A DNA stretch of 60,393 nucleotides from NCBI GenBank assembly GCA_024998645.1, contig JACOEJ010000009.1, forward strand, positions 1-60,393, written 5' to 3'. This stretch comes from Nitrospira sp. GTDB lineage: Bacteria > Nitrospirota > Nitrospiria > Nitrospirales > Nitrospiraceae. Numbering within the stretch: the first letter of the stretch is position 1; each line of letters opens with the position of its first letter. The notes under the pieces were generated by a model, which had not been told where the DNA came from, ran no database searches, and saw only the letters and a list, made by a program, of their open reading frames with translations. Shown one piece after another: positions 7,701 through 14,385 of this stretch. Both the position numbers and the translations under genes were made by a program.

Positions 7701-9550
7701 TCATCCTTGTGGCCAGGCTTGCCCATCGTGGGCATCTGCATGGCGACCCAATCCTTAATGTTGATGACGGCCGGGTTGCCTTTCCAGTTGCTCTTGCCCT
7801 TATCGGTAATCGTGAACTGCTTACCGAACCAGTCTACGGTCTGACCGACCAGCTTGTCGGACGCGATCGGGGTCTTGATGCGGCCCTTGCGATCCGGCAA
7901 CTCACGAAGGTCCGGCATCACGTCGTTCCGCAGATCACCCTGTTGAATCGTGTTGTACACGCGCCAGTAGCCCCACATGCCTGCGACATAGTGGTGCGCC
8001 ACATGGCAATGGAAGAGGAAGTCGCCGGCCAGCTGCTGGCAGAGACCGGAACCGCACTCGGTTTCCAGATCGAGGGCTTCAGACGGCCCGATAACTTCCA
8101 CGTCGACACGGTCGGTCTTGGCCCGGATGACCGGATACTTGACCGGACCGTTGGTGCTGGTCGCCCAGAGGTTCATGTCATCGATCGCCCGCGGGCTGCG
8201 CGGCCACCGGATGGTGCCTCCGTGCGGATGGTGACTGTGGAACACTTCCGATCCACCGTGCACCAAGCGGAACTTCGCCGGATCACCGATGTAGGAACGG
8301 GGAATCGTCGGCGACGGATCGCCGAACGTATAGGAGCTGTAGCCCATCGACTCGTCTTCAAAACCGAAATACTCGTGCTGCACATGCATGTTGTTGATAC
8401 CGAACGGCTCGCTGCGATAGTTGATCGCGCGGCCACCCGGACGATACGCGTCCGTCAACGGATCGCGCTGCGGCAGGAAGTCGCCCTTCTTATTCAACGG
8501 GCGGAAGGCTTCGTCGCCGACTTCATGGTAGTAGAGCACGAACTCACGGAAGTCCGGACCCGTGCCATTCTTGATCATGACCTGCCAGCCGCTGCTGGCC
8601 GGAGTCGCGTCACCGCTGCCGAGCGCTTCCCAATAGGAAGATCCGCGGGGCTCCACGACGAAGGAGCCGAACATGCCCATCACAGTCAGCTCACGATCGT
8701 TGCTGAACGTATGGAACTGGCGGACACCTTCCTGGGTGTTCGGGTGGATATACCACTCGTAATCACCGCTCTTATCCTTGGCAACAATCGTATCCGAGTT
8801 GGTCGTGGTGGCCGCGGCGCCCGTTGCGCTCACCACCATGGAGGATCCATGGATGTGGAGGCTGACTTCTTCGCCGCCTTCCAGCTTGTTGCTCAACTTG
8901 ACCTTGACGCAATCGCCCTGGTTGGCGCGGATGGTCAACGGTTGAATCCACTGGGCCTGCACGCCGGGAATGATCGCTCCGGGATCGAAGCCTTCCTTGT
9001 CGCGCGCGGCTTTATTCGTCGCTTCTTCTGCGCGGACCTTGTCGAGATTCTCATCCAGCACGTACATGTAGCCGGGATAAAAATCGAGCCACTGATTCAG
9101 CGTAATCTCGACGTTGATCGCGGACACGTTGTACTGCTTCACCGGGGCTGTCGCGGGGCACTTGCCGCCGCCCACCATCGCCACCGGCTCAATGCGGGGA
9201 TCGGACACCAACAACATGTCCTGCCCCCCCGCACCGTATTGGTGCATCATGGACTGGGTGTTGTACATCCCGGTGTTGACGCCCTGGACCTGCGGATCAT
9301 GGGTCATATGCTCCATGATGCGCTGATGCTGCTGCTCGACCATCGCCGACCGCTCGCCCCTTCCGGACATGGCGTCTTCGACGATCGTCTGACCTTTGAG
9401 CTGCTCCGCCCAGGCGGGGAGCTGGTGATTCATCGCCACATGGGACGATGCGCTCTCAGCGGATGCGAGCGGAGCCCATAAGAGAGCGACCGCCGCCATC
9501 GCACCGAGCATGCGGGTAGGCACACAAACCCGTGAAGTGTGAAAGAACAT
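4709..9550 (-). CDS. Giant secreted multicopper oxidase, MnxG-type motif order
   Basis: This is a 1613-residue exported multicopper oxidase. The start at 9550 replaces the track start at 9790 because AAGGAGG lies nine bases upstream and a signal peptide follows (MLGAMAAVALLWAPLASA). The protein contains three tandem modules, each opening with CP…K-YNV or SFNV and containing IYVL-EE and DC-KV-L-N-type strands, near residues 128, 725 and 1220. Copper motifs in order are HIHG (about 232), HSHHPHGG (HxxHxH, about 437), HCHVAHHYVAGM (HCHxxxHxxxxM, about 510), HWH (about 815) and HDH (about 946). Having the HxxHxH and HCH motifs before the two HxH pairs is the permuted order described for MnxG/MofA manganese oxidases, whereas laccases have HxH first. 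The third module lacks copper ligands. Manganese or another metal is a plausible substrate, but the substrate is not proven. Confidence 0.88.
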   Translation of the reverse strand: MFFHTSRVCVPTRMLGAMAAVALLWAPLASAESASSHVAMNHQLPAWAEQLKGQTIVEDAMSGRGERSAMVEQQHQRIMEHMTHDPQVQGVNTGMYNTQSMMHQYGAGGQDMLLVSDPRIEPVAMVGGGKCPATAPVKQYNVSAINVEITLNQWLDFYPGYMYVLDENLDKVRAEEATNKAARDKEGFDPGAIIPGVQAQWIQPLTIRANQGDCVKVKLSNKLEGGEEVSLHIHGSSMVVSATGAAATTTNSDTIVAKDKSGDYEWYIHPNTQEGVRQFHTFSNDRELTVMGMFGSFVVEPRGSSYWEALGSGDATPASSGWQVMIKNGTGPDFREFVLYYHEVGDEAFRPLNKKGDFLPQRDPLTDAYRPGGRAINYRSEPFGINNMHVQHEYFGFEDESMGYSSYTFGDPSPTIPRSYIGDPAKFRLVHGGSEVFHSHHPHGGTIRWPRSPRAIDDMNLWATSTNGPVKYPVIRAKTDRVDVEVIGPSEALDLETECGSGLCQQLAGDFLFHCHVAHHYVAGMWGYWRVYNTIQQGDLRNDVMPDLRELPDRKGRIKTPIASDKLVGQTVDWFGKQFTITDKGKSNWKGNPAVINIKDWVAMQMPTMGKPGHKDDEKGQTQSYDATVLDWTWNGNVAMSEKESEVDNPKYKSTHPGKRHPIMFEPLTGKVAWPHLTPHFGRRVMFSPNHVGAPWLEMIRRDANGEESVDQALPGENGVWSLCPENAGRKSYNVHFVKMPIKIAKAQGKEPPVIDPNGLIYVLHEEEAAIRANDDLKYPLVVRGNIYDCIDWTLTSEWDDDDYTNFQSSKINTHWHFLQFDNQASDGVITGFSYEQSVRPFTMLDKKTKKGLPAPMNTALTAAAKKGASSITVKNAKQYHVGTLLLVGADNVKGNEISRIKAINGNTIVLARGLKNDHPANDIITVEFVRQRFWVDADVGTVFWHDHAFGATTWPHGGFGTFIAEPVGSTYHDPKTGKDIRSGPIADIRTVEPVGHGVNNSFRELMVQVHDTVPHTVNIVTAGNPPGQPIEVALEAGKTVSFMMPDKLYMTPMPFLNGGTHTTGSGLNFRAGPIAQRLATNPDSSQIFNSSIHGDPYTPTLRAYVGDTMVFRLLHTLMNESMVWTLSGHTFLTERYAGDANRKNSIHIGIAERYDLVVPQAGGSRFQAGDYIHFNGRSSKFSEGGWGIIRVYDKEQADLKKLTSGFSSKGEIPKSLPVCPADAPVKSFNVVALDFPSMKFNAKAPETIEVDFERKILMTNPEAKIYALEEDTAKVASGAQPMPLTLRVNMGDCVKVNLKNKMKESKASFSAIGLAFDPKESMGANVGNNPGDQTIAPGAERTYTYYADPFNGETTSLVWDWGNVMTNPRNGLFGAIVVGPKGAKYRDPKTGADLTNKNAWAADVILDHSMPGMENRPNYRDVALFFQDEDNIIGTSFMPYVQNVAGLTGVNYRSEPYKFREEQGCSLGKVFQPCKADKPEDPATPLIEAHAGDPVRIHILGVSNEQNGMFSVEKHEWPIEPFMRGADQISVVEFSGSETIDAFIPSAGGPYRQPGDYVYSNQRLPYSQSGQWGYVRVLPSGDQRLLPLHGTGAGMKSASVGQPMQVIPVAAK

Positions 9551-9629
9551 GGACCGGCCTCCTTGGTATGATGAACGACACAAACCCGAAAACATGAAAC
9601 GAAATGCAAATGACGCTGTGTATATAATC

Positions 9630-9656
9630 CCTTCGTGACCTGGAACGACACGAAGG
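9630..9656. promoter_or_regulatory. Inverted repeat, candidate operator upstream of the multicopper oxidase
   Basis: CCTTCGTG, eleven bases, CACGAAGG: a perfect 8-bp dyad about 80-105 bases before the oxidase ATG. It immediately precedes, in the direction of transcription, an ATTATATAC sequence that could act as a -10. The placement suits a regulator-binding site, but the cognate regulator is unknown. Confidence 0.4.
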
Positions 9657-9682
9657 CATCGGAGCCTTTCAAAAGAGGCAGA

Positions 9683-9711
9683 ACGATACTGAACTCCCGA
9701 TTCTCTGTCAA
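9683..9711 (-). promoter_or_regulatory. Candidate sigma-70 promoter for the multicopper oxidase
   Basis: On the minus strand, TTGACA (9711-9706) is followed after 17 bases by TATCGT (9688-9683). The -35 is perfect but the -10 matches only four of six positions. The inverted repeat at 9630-9656 would then lie just downstream of the start site, where a repressor could act. Confidence 0.4.
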
Positions 9712-9943
9712 CCCCCTTGGACAGTTCAGCGATCAAAGTGGGGCTGATTGCCTCACCCTTTAGCCGCCTGCCATTTCCACTTCCCCACACCGGTCAGAAT
9801 CTGCCCTAATTTTTGCCACTTCCACCGTTCTCTGCGATCGATCCACCTCAGACCTACTTGCCGCGCCGCCCGTCCCCCTCACATAATGCGCTAGGTCCGC
9901 ATGCGTCCGCACTCCCTGGCCCTGACAAAACCGACAGGATGTC

Positions 9944-11023
9944 ATGACCCCTCAGCCGCAGATGCTTCACATTCTTATCATTGGGGTCAGCCTTGCGCTC
10001 TTTGGCCTCGATCTTCTACTGCCGTTGGGCGTCGCGAACGCCGTGCTCTACGCAGGCGTGGTATTTCTTGCCGCACTCAGTCCATCACTCCGGCTTCCCG
10101 TACTGACCGCCGCAGGATGCTCGCTTCTCACCATTATCGGCGCCTGGTTCGGCCCATCAATTCCCGGCGTTCCCCTCTGGGTGGCCCTGTCGAACCGGAC
10201 ACTCAGCCTGGTCACGATCTGGGCGCCGATCCTGTTCCTTGCCCAACGCCGACAGACGGAAACGCTGCTCCGGCGCGTCAATGAATCATTGGAAACCCGG
10301 GTGCAGATCCGTACGGCTGAAATTGCGGCGAAAGAACTGGCGCTGCGCCAGACTCAGGAGGAACTGCGCGCCCTGACCAGCCGCCTGCTGACCGTGCAGG
10401 ACGAAGAGCGGCGGCGTATTGCGCACGACTTACATGACGACATCAATCAGCGGTTAGCGATGCTGGCTCTCGGTCTTCGGACGCTGGAACAGCCCGAACA
10501 GGCTCTGCCTGAATCGGTTCGGGCCACCCTGGCTCAAAGCCAGCAGGACATCCTCCTTCTCTCAGAAGACGTCCGACGCATGGCCTATCGCTTTCATCCC
10601 TCGATCCTTGATGACCTTGGTCTGGACGCCGCGCTCAAGCGCTTGCTCGATGATTTTACCCATCGAACAAGAATCAAAACATTGCTCGTCAATCCTCCAT
10701 GCAGCACATCGCCGTCCAAAGCGATTGCCACAACCGTCTACCGAATCGTCCAGGAATGCCTCTCGAACATCACCCGTCACGCCAAGGCGACGCGCGTGGA
10801 AGTGGAACTGTTCAGCAGCGAGCGTGAATTGGACCTCACTGTCCGAGACAACGGCGTCGGGTTCGAGATCGATGCCGCCCAACACGAACGACAGGGCCTC
10901 GGCCTCTTCAACTTACGTGAGCGGGCACTGGCCTTTTGCGGAACGTCTCGCGTACAGTCTCAGCCAGGGCACGGCACGGAGATCCACGTGCAACTCCCGT
11001 TGTCCGAGCCCCCCTCCCCATGA
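9944..11023 (+). CDS. Membrane sensor histidine kinase, NarL/HisKA_3 type
   Basis: This 359-residue kinase is anchored by about four hydrophobic helices in the first 110 residues (LIIGVSLALFGLDLLLPL; AVLYAGVVFLAAL), followed by a coiled-coil linker (VNESLETRVQIRTAEIAAKE). The phospho-acceptor motif is RRRIAHDLHDDINQRL, the HisKA_3 form used by NarX/DegS-type kinases. The ATP-binding domain shows VQECLSNITRHAKAT (N box), DNGVGFE and GLGLFNLRER. There is no large periplasmic domain, so sensing is probably in or near the membrane. It overlaps the following response regulator by four bases (ATGA), making them a cognate pair. Its position beside the oxidase locus suggests, without proving, that it controls it. 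Confidence 0.88.
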   Translation: MTPQPQMLHILIIGVSLALFGLDLLLPLGVANAVLYAGVVFLAALSPSLRLPVLTAAGCSLLTIIGAWFGPSIPGVPLWVALSNRTLSLVTIWAPILFLAQRRQTETLLRRVNESLETRVQIRTAEIAAKELALRQTQEELRALTSRLLTVQDEERRRIAHDLHDDINQRLAMLALGLRTLEQPEQALPESVRATLAQSQQDILLLSEDVRRMAYRFHPSILDDLGLDAALKRLLDDFTHRTRIKTLLVNPPCSTSPSKAIATTVYRIVQECLSNITRHAKATRVEVELFSSERELDLTVRDNGVGFEIDAAQHERQGLGLFNLRERALAFCGTSRVQSQPGHGTEIHVQLPLSEPPSP

Positions 11024-11655
11024 AGAAACCGACTGTCATTCTCGCCGACGACCACACCCTGGTACTCGAAGGCTTTCGTCGCCTGCTCGAAACTCACTGC
11101 GAACTCCTGGCGACTGTCGGAGATGGACAAGCGCTCCTGCAGGCGGTGGCCCAGCATCGTCCCGATATCGTCATCCTGGACATTTCTATGCCCGTGATGA
11201 ACGGCATTGAAGCGGCGCGCGCGCTGAAATCCAAGTACCCTGCACTGAAGCTGGTGTTTGTGACGATGCATGCGGATCCCGCGTACATTCGCGCGGCCTT
11301 TCAGGCCGGGGCGTCCGGCTATATCCTCAAGCAGTCTCTGGGCGACGAGTTACCCCAGGCCCTTCACACCGTCCTGCAGGGACAGATCTACGTGACCCCG
11401 CTGATCGCCAAAGATGTGGTCGATGGGATGCTGCACAGCGACACACGGCCGCTCGTTGAACTCACCGCTCGACAACAGGAAGTCCTCCAGCTCATTGTTG
11501 ATGGGCTTTCAGCGAAAGATATCGCCGCGAAACTGAGCATCTCGCATCGAACCGTCGAGTTTCACAAAGCCCAGCTGATGCAACAACTGGATCTCCATAG
11601 CACCGTTGAACTGATTAAATTTGCCCTGACGAACGGGCTGGTTCGCCTGACGTAG
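11020..11655 (+). CDS. NarL/LuxR-family response regulator
   Basis: This 211-residue regulator has an N-terminal receiver and a C-terminal LuxR-type helix-turn-helix. The receiver shows ILADDH (acidic pair), VILDISMPVMNG (phospho-acceptor Asp) and GYILKQ (conserved Lys). The DNA-binding end reads LTARQQEVLQLIVDGLSAKDIAAKLSISHRTVEFH in two parts around one recognition helix. The start at 11020 overlaps the kinase stop codon (ATGA); the longer track start at 10936 lies inside the kinase gene. It is the partner of the upstream kinase. Targets are unknown. Confidence 0.9.
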   Translation: MKKPTVILADDHTLVLEGFRRLLETHCELLATVGDGQALLQAVAQHRPDIVILDISMPVMNGIEAARALKSKYPALKLVFVTMHADPAYIRAAFQAGASGYILKQSLGDELPQALHTVLQGQIYVTPLIAKDVVDGMLHSDTRPLVELTARQQEVLQLIVDGLSAKDIAAKLSISHRTVEFHKAQLMQQLDLHSTVELIKFALTNGLVRLT

Positions 11656-11781
11656 CCGATATCGCTACACCAGCCTCGGGTAATTCCCCCCGATCCCCTC
11701 GTAGTCTTACTGGTGCCTTTCCCCTATTTCCCCTCTATAGTTCGTTCCCTATTTCAGATCGAAACCGAGGGAGCCGGGATC

Positions 11782-12198
11782 GTGACACCAACCACTCGCC
11801 CCGCCATTATCATCGGGGACTCATCACGCGCCATGTTGGCGCTCACGGAAACCATGGTGGATAGCGACTTCGACGTGGTGGCCAGTGTGATGGACGGCGA
11901 ATCACTTGTGCTGGCTGCACAACACTACCAGCCGGCCCTGGCCCTCCTGGACTTCACACCCTCATTCGGAGACGCCTTAGCCACGAGCCGGCAGCTCTCC
12001 CAGGAACTCCCGACAACCAAGATCGTCTTCTTTTCAACCCACGACGACGCCGCCTATGCAGCGGCGGCTTTTGAGGCGGGGGCCTCCGGCTTTCTCGTCA
12101 AACAACGGACCAGTGACCTGACAAGCCTTCTGACACGAATCCTGCGCGGCGAACGGATTCAGCACCCTGCAACACTCCCAACCCTTTCACGTCAGTAG
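11782..12198 (+). CDS. Stand-alone receiver-domain protein
   Basis: This is a 138-residue protein consisting only of a receiver (CheY-like) domain; no output domain follows. The phospho-acceptor region is LALLDFTPS, the switch region FFSTHDD and the conserved Lys lies in GFLVKQ. The first acidic pocket reads IIIGDSS, with one of the usual two acidic residues replaced by Gly, so phosphorylation chemistry may be altered. The GTG at 11782 has GAGGGAG nine bases upstream; the track start at 11713 is less likely. It follows the kinase and regulator pair by 126 bases on the same strand and could act as a phosphate sink or competitor in that system. Confidence 0.75.
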   Translation: MTPTTRPAIIIGDSSRAMLALTETMVDSDFDVVASVMDGESLVLAAQHYQPALALLDFTPSFGDALATSRQLSQELPTTKIVFFSTHDDAAYAAAAFEAGASGFLVKQRTSDLTSLLTRILRGERIQHPATLPTLSRQ

Positions 12199-12449
12199 TG
12201 GCCACGATCCCGGAGAGAGCGAGCAAACCCATCATGCCTGAGACCACCACTCGAATTATCCCCATGTGCGAACTCTGCCGACGAGTCTATGACCACAGTA
12301 CGGACTCTGACCACACGAGCGTCTGGACCCAGCTCCAGGCCTACGTGACTCGACACCGCCTCCACGCCAAACAGGTGGTGTTTTCTCCGTCCTATTGCAC
12401 CGACTGCCAAAACGGCTACGCTCTCGCGACAACCTACGGACGACACTAG
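12198..12449 (+). CDS. Small zinc-knuckle protein
   Basis: This is an 83-residue protein (about 71 if the internal ATG at 12234 is used) with two CxxC pairs: MCELCRRVYD near the front and SYCTDCQNG near the end. The spacing, with W-Q-L-AYVTRH between, resembles the short zinc-binding tail found at the C-terminus of many PAS sensor and response-regulator proteins (ICSYCKKI…SHGICPDC-like). Here it stands alone. It starts with GTG overlapping the stop of the receiver gene (TAGTG), suggesting coupled translation and a shared function. The role is unknown. Confidence 0.6.
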   Translation: MATIPERASKPIMPETTTRIIPMCELCRRVYDHSTDSDHTSVWTQLQAYVTRHRLHAKQVVFSPSYCTDCQNGYALATTYGRH

Positions 12450-12522
12450 ATCTCAATCTCGGCGTCCAGCACGATCCCCCGCGTTTTTTCCTTCCTCCTA
12501 CCGGTTGTGCGATAATGCGGGC

Positions 12523-14346
12523 ATGCTTTGGAAACGTTGGCTGGTCGGCGATCCGCTGAAGACTGCACAAGCAGCGCACGAACGGCTCTCGAAAACTCTC
12601 GCACTGGCCGTCTTTTCATCGGACGCCCTCTCGTCCGTAGCTTATGCGACCGAAGAGATTCTCCTCGTCTTAGTGCCGGCGAGCATCGCCCTGGCCCATC
12701 TTTCCATCCCCATCAGTTTCATGATCGTGCTCCTGCTCGCCATCCTGACGCTGTCGTACTCACAGATCATCTTCGAGTATCCCGGAGGCGGAGGGGCCTA
12801 TATCGTCTCAAAATCCAATCTGGGCGAGTGGCCCGGATTGACTGCAGCCGCTTCGCTCATGATCGATTACGTCCTGACCGTCGCCGTCAGCGTGGCGGCA
12901 GGCATCGCGGCTATCACCTCGGCATTCCCCAGTCTGTTCCCCCATCGTACAGCGCTAGGCATCTTTGCCATTGCGGTTGTCCTGCTGGTGAATCTTCGCG
13001 GTGTGCGGGAGTCTGGAAAGTTCTTTGCAGTTCCCACGTATCTGTTTATTGGAACACTCCTGCTCATGCTGGGCATGGGCGGGGCCCGACTCCTTTCTGG
13101 GCACCTCGCACCGGTGACACCTCCGGACCTTGCCGGCCAAGCAGCCATGGAATCGTTGTCGATTTTCCTGCTTCTTCGCGCCTTCTCTTCCGGATGTACA
13201 GCGCTCACCGGAGTCGAAGTGATTTCCAACGGCGTCTCAGCCTTCCGTGCTCCAGAGCCGAAGAATGCCGCCATCACAATGGTCACAATGGCCGTCGTAC
13301 TAGGTACGCTGTTCATGGGAATCAGCACATTGGCCTATCACCTCGGCGTCATCCCGAAAGAAGACGAGACCGTGATCTCGCAGGTGGCTCGCGCCATCTT
13401 CGGCGAAGGCGGCTTCTACTATTTAGTTCAAGCCACCACGATGATGATTTTAATTCTGGCCGCAAACAGCGCCTTTGCAGGATTTCCCCGTCTCGCCTCG
13501 TTGCTCGCACGCGACAGCTTCATGCCACACCAAATGGCCGTGATGGGCGACCGCCTGGTCTTTTCAAATGGGGTCATCATCCTCGGCGTCCTCTCCTGCC
13601 TTTTAATTGCCCTGTTTCAAGGCGACACCCACGCCTTGATTCCGCTATACGCCGTCGGCGTGTTCCTCTCCTTTACTCTGTCACAAGCCGGGATGGTCCG
13701 ACGCTGGCTCATCAAGCGGGGGCCCCATTGGAAAATGAAGCTCACCATCAATGGCGTCGGCGCCGTCACCACCGCCATCGCCACGCTCATCATTGCCAGC
13801 ACCAAGTTCTCGCATGGCGCCTGGATCGTGATCGTGCTGATCCCACTCTTCATCTTGATGTTCCGCGGCATTCGCTCGCACTACAAAGCCGTGTCCGAAC
13901 AGATCACCCTAGACCGCCGGGGAGCCCGGCCACCCATGCCGCGGCGCAATATCGTGGTCCTGCCAATTAGCGGCGTGAACCGTGCCGTCGTACGCGCCGT
14001 CGACTATGCGCGCAGCCGTCCAGGAGAAGTACGTGCCGTGCTCGTCGACCTCGACCCCGAAGAAACCGCCAAGATCGAAATCCAGTGGGCCCAATGGGGC
14101 TGCGGCGTGCATCTCATTGCCCTCCCCTCACCGTACCGCTCCGTTCTTGGATCTCTGCTCGACTACATTGAGGAAATACTGCAAAAGGAACCGGATACCT
14201 GGGTTACTGTCGTGATCCCTGAAATTCTTCCGGCTCGCTGGTGGCAGAACATCCTGCACAATCAGCGTGCCTTGATGCTCAAGGCGGCGCTGCTGTTTAA
14301 GGATCGCGTCGTCCTGACGGATGTACCCTTCCACCTCACGAGGTAA
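12523..14346 (+). CDS. APC-superfamily amino acid/cation permease
   Basis: This 607-residue inner-membrane transporter has about twelve hydrophobic helices. The opening HERLSKTLALAVFSSDALSSVAYATEE is characteristic of a subgroup of APC-family (KUP/amino-acid permease-like) transporters. After the membrane domain the last 150 residues form a soluble domain (RRNIVVLPISGVNRAVVRAVDYARS) resembling a universal-stress-protein fold, as usual for this subgroup. ATG at 12523 is preferred over the upstream TTG at 12505. The substrate cannot be read from the sequence. Confidence 0.85.
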   Translation: MLWKRWLVGDPLKTAQAAHERLSKTLALAVFSSDALSSVAYATEEILLVLVPASIALAHLSIPISFMIVLLLAILTLSYSQIIFEYPGGGGAYIVSKSNLGEWPGLTAAASLMIDYVLTVAVSVAAGIAAITSAFPSLFPHRTALGIFAIAVVLLVNLRGVRESGKFFAVPTYLFIGTLLLMLGMGGARLLSGHLAPVTPPDLAGQAAMESLSIFLLLRAFSSGCTALTGVEVISNGVSAFRAPEPKNAAITMVTMAVVLGTLFMGISTLAYHLGVIPKEDETVISQVARAIFGEGGFYYLVQATTMMILILAANSAFAGFPRLASLLARDSFMPHQMAVMGDRLVFSNGVIILGVLSCLLIALFQGDTHALIPLYAVGVFLSFTLSQAGMVRRWLIKRGPHWKMKLTINGVGAVTTAIATLIIASTKFSHGAWIVIVLIPLFILMFRGIRSHYKAVSEQITLDRRGARPPMPRRNIVVLPISGVNRAVVRAVDYARSRPGEVRAVLVDLDPEETAKIEIQWAQWGCGVHLIALPSPYRSVLGSLLDYIEEILQKEPDTWVTVVIPEILPARWWQNILHNQRALMLKAALLFKDRVVLTDVPFHLTR

Positions 14347-14361
14347 CTGTGCGGCATGAGA

Positions 14362-14385
14362 CGTTAGACGTGAAACGTGAAACGT
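14362..14385 (+). repeat. Short CGTGAAA tandem repeat at a gene start
   Basis: Consecutive 7-base units CGTTAGA, CGTGAAA, CGTGAAA and CGTGGTT lie directly after the APC stop codon and overlap the possible starts of the next gene. It may be a member of a dispersed intergenic repeat, but no second copy was noticed in this window. Confidence 0.45.

Larger units (their letters stand above)
9551..9943. other. Intergenic control region between the oxidase and histidine-kinase genes
   Basis: This 393-bp divergent region has no convincing gene. It holds the oxidase ribosome-binding site (AAGGAGG), an AT-rich ATTATATAC stretch on the minus strand near 9622-9630, an inverted repeat and a candidate minus-strand promoter, listed separately. 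I see no clear plus-strand promoter for the kinase gene. Confidence 0.6.

Noticed and set aside
7709-9481. 590-residue plus-strand ORF opposite the multicopper oxidase
   Set aside because: It lies fully antisense to the oxidase, has Arg/His-rich low-information sequence and no recognisable domain, and reflects codon bias of the real gene.
12528-13970. 480-residue plus-strand ORF overlapping the APC permease
   Set aside because: It is the same DNA in another frame, rich in Arg, His, Ser and Pro; the APC frame has clear membrane helices and family motifs.
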